NCBI GenBank assembly: GCA_013816805.1
Contig: JACDDS010000018.1
Coordinates: 1-64,000 of the forward strand
Source: Chitinophagales bacterium
GTDB taxonomy: Bacteria; Bacteroidota; Bacteroidia; Chitinophagales; UBA10324
Direction of reading: 5' to 3'
Length of the DNA stretch: 64,000 nucleotides
The position numbers and the translations under genes are program-made. Positions 24,978 through 35,940 of the stretch are shown in pieces. Each line of letters begins with the position of its first letter. Position 1 is the first letter of the stretch. The notes under the pieces were generated by a model that did not search any database, had not been told where the DNA came from, and saw nothing but the letters and a program-made list of their open reading frames with translations.

Positions 24978-25350
24978 TTGAAAGATAATATGGTGTTGAA
25001 AGATAGTGTAACCTCTATTTCAGATTTTGATCTGATCAGCACTATTAATTGTTGATCATGCAATATAGCAGTAAAAAAAAATCTAGTGATTGTAATTTAG
25101 AAGCAATAGATGCCATTTATCTAAGATGCAAGCAATACTTTTTATTCTTGCGAAGTCAAAGCTTTCTTTGTAAATTTTAAAATGTTTCCTGATTTTTCCA
25201 AATAGATTATTGGCAGCATCCGAAAAGAATTAACAGTTAAACAGATCTTTTCATTCTCTTAATTCAATTAAATCTGGTAATATATTCCAATTTTAAATTC
25301 AATTAAACTTCTGAATAAATTTTAAGTCTATTTACCATTAAAAAATATAC
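24978..25350. other. intergenic spacer between divergent GCS2 ligase and T9SS genes
   Basis: An AT-rich spacer of 373 bp. Apart from the two TATCTTTCAA repeats next to the ligase start, I see no gene, RNA element or strong dyad. Confidence 0.5.
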
Positions 25351-26994
25351 ATGAAATACACCGGTCTTATCATTTTTTTTCTTTTAATCAGATTAGGTTT
25401 AGTTGCATCCGTATTACAATCTACGGATCAGCCTACAGGCGATACGTGCCATGTTATTAATGGAAAAATTTCCGACTATATAAGTTACCCCAATGCAGGA
25501 CTGGTTACAAGTTCAGATGGTAATATTTATACAGCTACCTGCAATCGTGATAAAAATATTGATAAGAATACGAGCATTGTATTACGTTGTTTCAACCCTG
25601 ACGGAAGCCCGAATCAATACATTCCACCTGTATCGTATAAAATCGGTCTAGAATGCAGTCTTGTAAAAATGGTAATTGATAGTGACGATAATATTTATAT
25701 GGTTTTAGGATATAAACCAGATCAAACGGATAGCTCCGATGTGCAGCTTGTAAAATACAATTTGCAACTCCAGCTGATATGGGAAATTTTAATAGCTTCT
25801 TATGGCCAGCCGGTTGCAAAAGATATGACAATTGATAATGCAGGAAATATTTGGATTACCGGTGGTTATTTTATAGGTTCCTGGGGTCTTTTGCTGATTA
25901 CCAAAATTCAACCGGATGGTCAAAAGCTGTTCGGAGAAGGTTTCTCTTTCGGTAACCAGGGAAGTGCAATCACTACGGATATGGCAGGTCATGCCTACGT
26001 ATGCGGTTATAGGAGCTTCGAGGGAGTACATAATTTCATTGCTATGGCCTTTGATCAGGATGGAAATTTATTTTGGTCTAAGAGCTTCGATGGTGAAAGT
26101 CGTAAAAATGACAGTTTAGATATTGCCTATGACTGTATCTCTGTAAATGGTTTTTTGTACGTGGCCGGATCGTTGAATTTAAAATCTAAAACGACAAACG
26201 CATCTCAGCAAGTGGTTTATAAAATAAGAGAAAGGGATGGAAGGATCGATTGGTTCAGAACCTCATCATCGGGTCAAACTCATGCAGATGCTGCAAAAAA
26301 AATTCTAACAGATTTTAAAGGTAATATATATATCGCGGGAGAAGCGTATGATAATCAACAAATCACCTTAACTAAATATGATACAAGCGGAAATCTGAAA
26401 TTTACTGAAGCATATACCGCAGATCCTGATGCAGCCACTACAGGCAAAGAATTTTTTGTTTTAAATGATTTTTATAAGCTCGCATCTGATTCTTTCTATC
26501 TATACGGGCATATTAAAGATTATGCAGAAGATGGATCTTTTAATACGATTCATGGCTTTATAATTCAATACAGTAATGATGGATCGTTGCTTTCAGAAAA
26601 TGAAAGTAATGTGGGTGATTTCCTTGTAATTACCGGAAACAGCAATAATAACATGATCTATTCAGTTAGTAGTGTTCCATTTTTGCAGTCAGTTAATGAC
26701 GTAGATGCATCTTATTATCTTCATATTTTTACAAATATTCCAACGACAGCACCTGTATCTCTTCACAAATTAAATTATTTATTGTATCCCACAGCGGCAC
26801 ACGAGTGGTTGAACATTAGTAATGCAAGTGGTGGAGAAATCTATTTTTATAATGTTTATGACCAATTAACATGGAAAACTCAATTATCATTTGGAGACAA
26901 CATTTTAAACGTTTCTAACTTACCGCGTGGAATTTATATGATCAAAATTGTTTTTAAAAATAAGGTTGAAGACCAAAAAATAATTCTGCTTTAA
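25351..26994 (+). CDS. exported beta-propeller-like protein with T9SS type A sorting domain
   Basis: 547 residues with a signal peptide (residues 1-20). The body repeats strands of the SBBP/YD type: VTSSDGNIYTATCN, DSDDNIYMVLGY, DNAGNIWITGGYF, DMAGHAYVCGYRSF, DFKGNIYIAGEAYD. These are blades of a propeller. The C-terminal ~75 residues (LLYPTAAHEWLNISN, GEIYFYNVYDQL, LPRGIYMIKIVF, QKIILL) are a type A sorting domain, so it is a T9SS cargo. It lies on the opposite strand inside the ligase/ATP-grasp cluster and looks like a later insertion. Function unknown. Confidence 0.82.
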   Translation: MKYTGLIIFFLLIRLGLVASVLQSTDQPTGDTCHVINGKISDYISYPNAGLVTSSDGNIYTATCNRDKNIDKNTSIVLRCFNPDGSPNQYIPPVSYKIGLECSLVKMVIDSDDNIYMVLGYKPDQTDSSDVQLVKYNLQLQLIWEILIASYGQPVAKDMTIDNAGNIWITGGYFIGSWGLLLITKIQPDGQKLFGEGFSFGNQGSAITTDMAGHAYVCGYRSFEGVHNFIAMAFDQDGNLFWSKSFDGESRKNDSLDIAYDCISVNGFLYVAGSLNLKSKTTNASQQVVYKIRERDGRIDWFRTSSSGQTHADAAKKILTDFKGNIYIAGEAYDNQQITLTKYDTSGNLKFTEAYTADPDAATTGKEFFVLNDFYKLASDSFYLYGHIKDYAEDGSFNTIHGFIIQYSNDGSLLSENESNVGDFLVITGNSNNNMIYSVSSVPFLQSVNDVDASYYLHIFTNIPTTAPVSLHKLNYLLYPTAAHEWLNISNASGGEIYFYNVYDQLTWKTQLSFGDNILNVSNLPRGIYMIKIVFKNKVEDQKIILL

Positions 26995-27074
26995 GCAATA
27001 TAACATTGAGGATCAAAATCATATGAAATAAGAAAAGCGTTTTCATTAGATATTCTTATTCATAGTTAACATCA

Positions 27075-28034
27075 TTATTCTTTCATCATCCCCATTCCCT
27101 GGGAACCCCGCTTTACAAACGCCCCCCAGGTAAGATTATCTTCTCCTTCCTGATTAGCTAATGCTCTTTCAATGGCCATATTTGCAGCATTTTCCACTAC
27201 CCATTCAAAATTTTCATCACCTACTGAATGCCTTTCGGCATCGGGAGCCGGGTTGCAGAAATCTATGGCATAAGGCACTCCTTCCCGGATGGCAAATTCT
27301 ACAGTATTAAAATCATAACCCAAAGCCTGATTCAATTTTATTACATAATTATGAACAGTCTGCAACAACTCTTCCGATACATGATGGGTGGCAGCGTAAC
27401 GCAAATGATGGGGGTTACGGGGTTCATAATTCATAATGCGCACCGATTTTCCACCAAGGCAATAGCACCGGAAATAGGAGTCAAACTTGATTTCCTCCTG
27501 AAGCATCATAACCAGCTTACCTGTTTCGGCATGCCTGGCAAAAAGATCCTGTTGATCACTGATTTTATATACGCTTTTCCAACCGCCACCTGAATGGGGT
27601 TTCATGTAGGCGGGAAAACCGATGTAGCCAATTATATTTTCCCAATCCAGCGGAGATACCAGGTTGCTGAACGATTCCGAAGAAGTATCATCGGGATGAT
27701 CGTAAGAAGGAAGCAATACCGTTTTTGGAACGGGTACGCCAATTTTAACAGCGAGCGCATTATTAAAAAACTTTTCATCAGCACTCCACCAAAAAGGATT
27801 GTTTAGAACAGCTGTTCCTGAAATAGCAGCATTTTTCAAATATGCGCGATAAAAAGGAACATCCTGGGAAATGCGATCGATTATCACGGAATATTCAGAA
27901 GGATAACCCTGTGCCACCTTATCGATCCGGACCGGTTCAGCAATAATATTCTCTACATTTTTTGAATTGACTCTTTCGATAAAAGCCTGAGGAAACGAAC
28001 GTTCCATGCCGAAAAGAATCCCGATTTTTTTCAT
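27075..28034 (-). CDS. ATP-grasp ligase-like protein
   Basis: 319 residues. ATP-grasp features: NNPFWWSADEKFFNNALAVK near residue 78, VPVPKTVLLPSY, IGYIGFPAYMKPHSGGGWKS carrying the nucleotide-binding lysine, LMMLQEEI-type hinge, and the metal-binding VEFAIREGVPYAIDFCNPAP near 250. ATP-grasp enzymes form amide or thioester bonds through acyl phosphates. It is 82 bp downstream of the esterase gene on the same strand and, apart from the inserted T9SS gene, in line with the GCS2 ligase and amidotransferase. This combination resembles amidoligase clusters predicted to make small peptide-like metabolites. Substrates are unknown. Confidence 0.85.
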   Translation of the reverse strand: MKKIGILFGMERSFPQAFIERVNSKNVENIIAEPVRIDKVAQGYPSEYSVIIDRISQDVPFYRAYLKNAAISGTAVLNNPFWWSADEKFFNNALAVKIGVPVPKTVLLPSYDHPDDTSSESFSNLVSPLDWENIIGYIGFPAYMKPHSGGGWKSVYKISDQQDLFARHAETGKLVMMLQEEIKFDSYFRCYCLGGKSVRIMNYEPRNPHHLRYAATHHVSEELLQTVHNYVIKLNQALGYDFNTVEFAIREGVPYAIDFCNPAPDAERHSVGDENFEWVVENAANMAIERALANQEGEDNLTWGAFVKRGSQGMGMMKE

Positions 28035-28116
28035 CGTTGTAATATTTTATATTCAGAAATAATTTAATGCCCGGAATATATTTTGTTTTAGATTTTGAGC
28101 AATTTTAATTTAGTTA

Positions 28117-28866
28117 TTACTTAATCTCACCAAGGTATCGGGGAAACATTTCCCTCCACAAAGGCCAGTCATGAGAAGCTCCTGCCACGATATCCAGCCA
28201 ATGTGGTACGTTTTTATTATGAAGTATCTCCGATAACTTCTTATTGGAGGGGAGGCAGATATCATGCTCTCCGGAGCCAAGCACAATGCCCATTTGATAA
28301 AGTGCAGGGTTATTAAGTTCAGGCAAGAAATCAAAAGGGTTATTATAAAAGACATTATCATCGTAGTAGCCATTTACCTGCGGCTTTATATCAAAGGCAC
28401 CACTCATGCTGAACAGGTAGCCCGTTATTTCAGGATAGCGAAAAGCAAAATTTGCAGCGTGATAGCCACCGAAGCTGCAACCTGCAACGGCCAGTTTAGA
28501 ATGCCAGGAATCCTGCAGTACCTGTGGTGCCATTTCATAGCGAAGAAATTGATCATAAACAACGTGGTTAGCTGCACGGACGGAGGGATCCACCTTTTTA
28601 TTATACCAGCTATCATTATCCACGCTATCGACACAATAGATTTTGACTTTACCTTCATTTACATACCATTGTACGGCATCTAAAAGCTTAAAATCTTTAT
28701 TCTGATAATAATGCCCCATTGAAGTAGGGAAAACTATTATAGGGTATCCACGGTCACCAAAAACAAGCATTTCCGTTTCACGGCCCAGAGTTGGTGAATG
28801 CCATTTAAAATATTGCTCGATCAAAGGAAAAAATGGTTTAATGAAAGACCGGGCTAATGTAGACAA
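28117..28866 (-). CDS. alpha/beta-hydrolase esterase (esterase D/putative-esterase family)
   Basis: 249 residues without a signal peptide. Nucleophile Ser at about S131 in AVAGCSFGGYHAANFAFRYP, acid in GSGEHDICLPS and base in GASHDWPLWREM complete a catalytic triad. The first part (PIIVFPTSMGHYYQNKDFKL) forms the oxyanion region. It is the first gene of the ATP-grasp / GCS2 / amidotransferase group on this strand. Within such a cluster a hydrolase could release, proofread or activate the product, which is inference. A fragment of a T9SS sorting domain lies just upstream at 29010-29130. Confidence 0.88.
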   Translation of the reverse strand: MSTLARSFIKPFFPLIEQYFKWHSPTLGRETEMLVFGDRGYPIIVFPTSMGHYYQNKDFKLLDAVQWYVNEGKVKIYCVDSVDNDSWYNKKVDPSVRAANHVVYDQFLRYEMAPQVLQDSWHSKLAVAGCSFGGYHAANFAFRYPEITGYLFSMSGAFDIKPQVNGYYDDNVFYNNPFDFLPELNNPALYQMGIVLGSGEHDICLPSNKKLSEILHNKNVPHWLDIVAGASHDWPLWREMFPRYLGEIK

Positions 28867-29009
28867 AAAGGAAAATGGTAGGGAATATTAAAATAAATTA
28901 ATTAGCAGGAATATGGCAGCTCCCCAAATCACCTCATGAAATATTGGAATGTTCCATAAGGAGTTGCCCTTAAAACACCTTTTCCGACAGTGGTATAATA
29001 ACGCCAATA

Positions 29010-29130
29010 CTATCGTTGCATTTCGAAAAATTTTTGCATGGACCGGTCGCCGGTTTGCACTTTAAGGATATATGTCCCGCTGGAAATTTTAGGATTTAAG
29101 CTAAATGTAAAAAACCTTAGATTATCAGAA
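29010..29130 (-). pseudogene. T9SS type A sorting-domain remnant
   Basis: A minus-strand frame reads SDNLRFFTFSLNPKISSGTY, then ILKVQTGDRSMQKFFEMQR and a stop at 29010-29012. (I/L)SSGxYILKV...KxFE is the conserved end of a type A sorting domain. The frame has no start of its own and overlaps the end of the FtsB-like gene, so it is the tail of a lost cargo gene. The rest of the 28867-29143 spacer shows nothing else. Confidence 0.6.
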
Positions 29131-29143
29131 GAATATACCAGCT

Positions 29144-29497
29144 TCAATTTATTTTTTTTTCTTCTTTTTTGGCGGGGACAATTACATACAAATCTTCATT
29201 GTCTTTTTTCATCATGTAACGCTCCCTTGCAAATTTTTCAAGTGAAGCCTGGTTAGTCTGCAATTCTCTTTTGGTGTTATTAACCTCTTTTATCTGCTGC
29301 TGATAATATTCTTTTTTTTGCTGGTACCCTCTGAGCTTTTGGTGTAGTTGGATTTGTGTGATGATATCATTTTTATCAAAGAAGAGCATCCAGACAAGAA
29401 AGGCCGTTACGGTAATTACATATTTATTTTTAAAGAAAGGAGCAATTCTGCCCCTGCGAACATTATACAGAAGTGTTTTGAAATTAATTTTCATCAA
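29144..29497 (-). CDS. septum formation initiator (FtsB/DivIC-like) protein
   Basis: 117 residues: short basic N-terminus, one membrane helix (YVITVTAFLVWMLFFDKND), then a coiled coil (IQLHQKLRGYQQKKEYYQQQ, IKEVNNTKRELQTNQASLEK) and the conserved ARERYMMKKDNEDLYVIV end. This is the FtsB/DivIC layout, a bitopic divisome protein linking FtsQ/FtsL. It follows enolase by about 120 bp on the same strand; eno-ftsB adjacency is widespread in bacteria. Confidence 0.9.
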   Translation of the reverse strand: MMKINFKTLLYNVRRGRIAPFFKNKYVITVTAFLVWMLFFDKNDIITQIQLHQKLRGYQQKKEYYQQQIKEVNNTKRELQTNQASLEKFARERYMMKKDNEDLYVIVPAKKEEKKIN

Positions 29498-29619
29498 ACA
29501 ATAATTATTTCAAAGTTGATAAAATTAATATAAGAAATATTAAAAACTTTAAATCTTTCAGAGATTTTATTGACAGGGGCGTTTGTAACGCATATTATTA
29601 ACTGCTTATTATTAATTGT

Positions 29620-30945
<1,326 letters not shown>

Positions 30946-31014
30946 CTATACTCGCATTCTGAGAGCTCAAAATTATTTAAATCTGCATAGCTTTTAGAAA
31001 TGAGTACCGGGATT

Positions 31015-31146
31015 TTATTCCATTCCAGTTTCCAGGTCCCCGTGGATAAAATTATTGATCTGTTCTTTTATTTCAGGCATAACATTATTATGTTGCACGG
31101 TAAAATGCCATAGTAGGTTATAAAGAACATAACCCGTGAAGGACAT
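31015..31146 (-). CDS. possible 43-residue small protein
   Basis: An ATG-opened minus-strand frame, MSFTGYVLYNLLWHFTVQHN, then MPEIKEQINNFIHGDLETGM, in the enolase/PKD spacer. Composition is protein-like (a hydrophobic N-terminal helix and an amphipathic second half) but I recognise no family. Nothing else is apparent in the 30919-31229 spacer. Confidence 0.2.
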   Translation of the reverse strand: MSFTGYVLYNLLWHFTVQHNNVMPEIKEQINNFIHGDLETGME

Positions 31147-31229
31147 TGCATTGTTAGAAGATATATTCAGTAAGTTTAATTTTAAATGATCTGCTCACAA
31201 ATAAGTGATCTTATAATAAATAATCACGG

Positions 31230-34200
31230 ATGAAAAAACTTATTTACACGCTGGTATTTTTGTTGGTTACATTAGGTTCTGTAAAAAATTCTACCGCTGC
31301 AGTTGGTTTGGATATGAGTTATGTATGCACGAGCAAATCGCTACAGAAATACAATTTTACGGTTGCTTTGTACCGTGATTGCAGTGAAGGTCCTGCTCCT
31401 GTAACGCTTACCTTAAAAGTCACTTCCGCCTCGCTTGGATACGCTGCCTCGTACATTGCGAAGCGCACTTCGAGCACTTACGGAACAGACAGTATTTCAC
31501 ATTTGGTTAACTTATGTGCATCGCTAAGCAGCACATGCACCGGTGGTACTTATCCAGGCTATGATCAGACTCTTTATGATGTGTCTTTTAATCTGCCTAA
31601 TCCTGCAGCAGACTGGGTAGTAAGTGTAATGGATTCTAACCGAAGTGCCGCTATAACCAACCTGGCAAATCCGGAAAGCCACACATTGTATTCTGAATGC
31701 CGGATCAATAACAGCATTCCACACCTCGATCATTCTCCGGTGTTTTCATCCTTACCTATTGCTCAGGCCTGCGTCAGTGAGCAATTTCAGTATAGCCTTG
31801 GTACCCGGGATGCCGACGGTGATTCGCTGGTATATTTTTTAGTGCAGCCATTAGAAGGTCCCGGTCAACCCATTCCTTATTCTGATCCCGGCTTTACGCC
31901 AACTCATCCCCTTTCAACAAAAGGAGGCATTTTCATCTTTGGATTACACTCGGGGGAAATGCTATTCAGTGCTGATAAAACTCAGGTGGCAATTATATCA
32001 GTAAGAACAGATGAGTACCGGAACGGAGTAAAGATTGGAAGTATCCAACGTGACATAATGGTTAATGCCACACAGTGTAGTAATCAGTTACCGCAAATAC
32101 AAAATGGATTAGAGAATATTGTAAACGGCTTTCAAAATAGTCCGAAAGATAATATAATAAGAACCTGTCCGAACACTGCATTATCATTTGATATTACAGG
32201 CTTTGACAGGAACGCAGAGGATGCTGTAACAATCCAAACCAATCTTGCGACTTCTATACCCGGAGCCCATTTTAATACTTCGGGAACCAATCCCGTTATC
32301 GGTCACTTTAGCTGGACTCCTACAGATAAGGATGCCGGATTCTATGAATTTACTGTGATCGTAAAAGATAATCAATGTCCCATTTTCGGCCAGCAAATGT
32401 ATACGTTTGGCATCCATGTTAAAAAGTCATATGCAAACGCCGGGAGTGATACTACTGTTTGTTCTCAAAATGCTGTAGTGCAGTTACATGCTTCGGGAGA
32501 AAAACCAATTAACTGGAGCAATGGGAAGTATTTAAACAATGATACCATACGGGATCCAATAGCATCCCTGCCTGGCCCGGGAACGTATTCTTTCGTACTC
32601 ACTACAGATCAAAACAGCTCCTGTGAAGCAAAGGACAAGGTTACTATTAAGGTGACCTCCGATGTAAATGTAGAGGCTTCAGCAGCACCTGATAGCATTT
32701 GTAAAGGTACGGAGGTAAACCTGACAGCAAAAGCCTCAGGAGGCAATGGTGTATTCACTTATAAATGGACATCAAATCCGGCTGGCTTTCAAAGCACGCG
32801 GCAAAATAATAAGGTATCCCCCAATGTAACAACCACCTATTATGTGGAAGTGGAAAGCGGAGGATGCGTTGTGAACGATACGGTTACAGTCACTGTAAAT
32901 CCATCTCCAAGTGCCGCCTTTACTGCTTTACCAAATTCAGGGTGTGATTCGCTAACCGTCTTTTTTCAATCGAATGCATCAGGATCGGATTCTGTTTCCT
33001 GGGATTTTGGAGATGGTACTACCAGCACTGAGCACAACCCATCTCATACCTATCATGCCGGCACTTACACCGTTACTTTAACGGTAACCAATATCTATGG
33101 CTGTTCGGGTACACTCACGATACCCGATTATATTAAGGTAAGTAATGGCTCTTCTAACGCTTCTATTATTGCTTCGGATACTTCCGGTTGTGCTCCTCTT
33201 ACAGTCAATTTTCAGGGAAAGCCCGACAGTGCAAGTTATGCCTGGGACTTCGGTGATGGCTCTGGAAGCATTGAACAAAATCCTTCTCACACTTTTTCAA
33301 CAAACGGGATATTTGTTGTGACCCTCACCGTAAATGGAAGTGAGTGCCCTGCCCACGTAATTATCCGGGTTTCTTCTCCTTCCGCATCTTTCAGCGCTTC
33401 ACCCGCAAGCGGATGTGATCCTTTAACAGTAGCCTTTTCAAATACGTCAACCGGAGCGGATAGTTTTATGTGGTTATTTGGAGATGGTACCACGAGCAAC
33501 CTTAAAAATCCTACTCATATCTACCATGAAGGGACATATAGTGTAACGTTAATCGCTCAAAGTTCCGACGGATGTTCGGATACCCTTACGCTGTCTGATT
33601 TTATTCATGTTGGTACCATTCCTACTATAAATATCTCGGCTTCAGATACAGCAGGGTGCGAGCCGCTGACCGTTTTCTTTACTTCGGGGTCTGGAGGTGA
33701 TACATACTTATGGAGTTTTGGTGACAGCACATCAAGCACGGATTCAGATGCTACCCATACTTATAGCGCGGGTGATTTTACAGTTACTCTTACCGTTACA
33801 AACAATGGCTGTTCCGCCACACAATCAATTGCTGATTACATTCATGTAAAGTCTTCGCCTGTTGTCTCTTTTTCAGGATCACCACAAAGTGGTTGCGACT
33901 CAGCCCTTGTAGTTTATAAAAATAATTCTACTAATGCGGACAGTTACACGTGGCTATTTGGAGATGGAACTTCAAGCAGTGAAAAAAACCCGATGCATAA
34001 ATATTTAATTGGAAACTATACGGTTACACTTATTGCATACAATTCCAATGGATGTTCCGATACTTTAATATTACCGGATTATATTGTCGTTTCACCACGG
34101 CCTTCCGTAACTATTGCTGCTTCAGACACTGCAGGATGTGAACCGTTAACAGTGCAATTTTCAAATTCCAGCGGAAGCGGAGGAACCTATTTATGGGATT

Positions 34201-35840
34201 TTGGAGACGGCAGTACGAGTACGCTTCCAAACCCAATCCATACGTATTCCGCAGGAATCTACACGGTAGCACTTACTGTTTCTAACGGACTGGAATGCTC
34301 CGCAAAGGAAACTATTGTTGATTATATTAAGGTATTGCCATCTCCGGTGGCTTCATTCTTCGGAACACCTGTAAGCGGATGTGATCCTTTGACGGTGCAG
34401 TTCACTAATAATTCTACTGGTGCGAGCTCATACGTTTGGATTTTCGGTGATGGAAATACAAGCACTGAAATAAGCCCTTCTCATTTATATCATAGCGGCA
34501 CTTATGATGTAATCCTGATAGCAACTAATCTGCAGGGCTGTTCTGATACGCTGATATTATCTCAATATATTAAAGTAAGCAGTATGCCGGTAGTTTCATT
34601 CACTGCAGATCCTCTTTTTGGTTGTAATCCATTGACAGTGAATTTCACAAACAACTCTACAGGTGGCAGTAATTATTTCTGGGATTTTGGCGACAGCACT
34701 ACCAGTACAGGAATAAATCCTTCTCATACCTATACCGCCGGGAGTTACAACGTTACCCTTACCGTAACCGCAGATTCCGGCTGTTCTGCGTCTCAAACGT
34801 CTACCCAATTAATCGTAGTGTCTCCCAGCCCCACAGTAGCTTTTGGTGCTGCTCCAACTGCAGGTTGCGAACCGCTTAATGTTCAGTTTACCAATAACTC
34901 GACAGGGGGAACGGCTTACCTGTGGGATTTTGGTGATGGCACTACGAGCACGGAAATTAGTCCTGCTCACACCTATAACGGAGGAACATATGATGTAACA
35001 CTAACGGTATTAAACGATAGCGGCTGTTCGGCTACGCTTACCCTGCCCCAGTTAATACAAGTGGATTCCAACGCTATTGCGTTTATTGCTTCTGATACAT
35101 CCGGTTGTGATCCTTTGACGGTACAGTTCCAAAACCTTACACCCAACGGAACTTCCTTTTCATGGGACTTTGGGGATGGCACTACCAGCACTGAACAAAA
35201 TCCGCAACATGTGTATCACCAGGGAGTATATAACGTAACCCTTTCAGTCACGACTTCCTCAGGATGTTCGGGTAGTGTTACCTATCTTCAATACATTAAG
35301 GTTTATTCAAAGCCTATATCTTCCTTTACTACTACAGAGAACACAAGTGATCCAATAGATATTTCACAGGCAACCATACACTTTAATAATACATCTCAGG
35401 GTGCAGATAGCTATGCATGGGATTTCGGAGATGGAACTGTAAGCAATGATGTGAGCCCCACGCATACGTACACGGCTCCAGATACTGTCTTTGTGACCCT
35501 CATTGCTTACAATGGCTCCTGTTCAGATACAGCAATACTGGGCCCAATTGTTATCGTAAAGCAGGACGATATCTTTTTTCCATCTGCCTTTACACCGAAT
35601 AACGACGGAAAGAATGATTATTTCCATGAAATGATCCAGGTAGGTATCTCGACCCTTGATTTCGCCATTTTCGACCGTTGGGGAAATATGGTATTTCAGA
35701 CGAATGATCCGAAAGGAAAATGGGATGGAGAATATAAAAGTGAGATAGCCGATGTTGGTGTATATGTCTGGTATGCGAAGGCTACGCTATTGAATGGAAA
35801 GGAAATTACGAAGCATGGAAATGTCTCGCTGCTTCGGTGA
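31230..35840 (+). CDS. giant PKD-repeat surface protein with T9SS type B sorting domain
   Basis: 1536 residues. A signal peptide (residues 1-23) precedes a ~380-residue N-terminal region typical of Bacteroidota surface proteins (LDMSYVCTSKSLQKYNFTVA...). An Ig-like section follows (~400-560), then 11 consecutive PKD domains of about 80-85 residues, each with a WDFGDG(T/S)TS...NPSHTY-type core. Cores with W(L/S/I)FGD are at domains 3, 4, 5 and 7. The C-terminal ~85 residues (FFPSAFTPNNDGKNDYF, FDRWGNMVFQT, DVGVYVWYAKATL) are the gliding-motility-associated type B (CHU_C) sorting domain. It is likely a surface-exposed adhesin or matrix protein; type B cargo is often linked to SprF-like partners, none of which is adjacent. 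A terminator follows. Confidence 0.92.
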   Translation: MKKLIYTLVFLLVTLGSVKNSTAAVGLDMSYVCTSKSLQKYNFTVALYRDCSEGPAPVTLTLKVTSASLGYAASYIAKRTSSTYGTDSISHLVNLCASLSSTCTGGTYPGYDQTLYDVSFNLPNPAADWVVSVMDSNRSAAITNLANPESHTLYSECRINNSIPHLDHSPVFSSLPIAQACVSEQFQYSLGTRDADGDSLVYFLVQPLEGPGQPIPYSDPGFTPTHPLSTKGGIFIFGLHSGEMLFSADKTQVAIISVRTDEYRNGVKIGSIQRDIMVNATQCSNQLPQIQNGLENIVNGFQNSPKDNIIRTCPNTALSFDITGFDRNAEDAVTIQTNLATSIPGAHFNTSGTNPVIGHFSWTPTDKDAGFYEFTVIVKDNQCPIFGQQMYTFGIHVKKSYANAGSDTTVCSQNAVVQLHASGEKPINWSNGKYLNNDTIRDPIASLPGPGTYSFVLTTDQNSSCEAKDKVTIKVTSDVNVEASAAPDSICKGTEVNLTAKASGGNGVFTYKWTSNPAGFQSTRQNNKVSPNVTTTYYVEVESGGCVVNDTVTVTVNPSPSAAFTALPNSGCDSLTVFFQSNASGSDSVSWDFGDGTTSTEHNPSHTYHAGTYTVTLTVTNIYGCSGTLTIPDYIKVSNGSSNASIIASDTSGCAPLTVNFQGKPDSASYAWDFGDGSGSIEQNPSHTFSTNGIFVVTLTVNGSECPAHVIIRVSSPSASFSASPASGCDPLTVAFSNTSTGADSFMWLFGDGTTSNLKNPTHIYHEGTYSVTLIAQSSDGCSDTLTLSDFIHVGTIPTINISASDTAGCEPLTVFFTSGSGGDTYLWSFGDSTSSTDSDATHTYSAGDFTVTLTVTNNGCSATQSIADYIHVKSSPVVSFSGSPQSGCDSALVVYKNNSTNADSYTWLFGDGTSSSEKNPMHKYLIGNYTVTLIAYNSNGCSDTLILPDYIVVSPRPSVTIAASDTAGCEPLTVQFSNSSGSGGTYLWDFGDGSTSTLPNPIHTYSAGIYTVALTVSNGLECSAKETIVDYIKVLPSPVASFFGTPVSGCDPLTVQFTNNSTGASSYVWIFGDGNTSTEISPSHLYHSGTYDVILIATNLQGCSDTLILSQYIKVSSMPVVSFTADPLFGCNPLTVNFTNNSTGGSNYFWDFGDSTTSTGINPSHTYTAGSYNVTLTVTADSGCSASQTSTQLIVVSPSPTVAFGAAPTAGCEPLNVQFTNNSTGGTAYLWDFGDGTTSTEISPAHTYNGGTYDVTLTVLNDSGCSATLTLPQLIQVDSNAIAFIASDTSGCDPLTVQFQNLTPNGTSFSWDFGDGTTSTEQNPQHVYHQGVYNVTLSVTTSSGCSGSVTYLQYIKVYSKPISSFTTTENTSDPIDISQATIHFNNTSQGADSYAWDFGDGTVSNDVSPTHTYTAPDTVFVTLIAYNGSCSDTAILGPIVIVKQDDIFFPSAFTPNNDGKNDYFHEMIQVGISTLDFAIFDRWGNMVFQTNDPKGKWDGEYKSEIADVGVYVWYAKATLLNGKEITKHGNVSLLR

Positions 35841-35870
35841 GTTAAAGTAAATGATGCAGCTTTCTATGGG

Positions 35871-35905
35871 AAATCCTGCCGTAAGTTACAGCAGGATTTT
35901 TTTTG
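35871..35905 (+). terminator. rho-independent terminator after the PKD gene
   Basis: AAATCCTGC (35871-35879), loop CGTAAGTTACA, GCAGGATTT (35891-35899), then a T run. The 9-bp perfect stem and U-tract make this a confident call. Confidence 0.9.
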
Positions 35906-35940
35906 TTTGAATGCCTCGCAAGGTAAAATGCAGACAGGAG

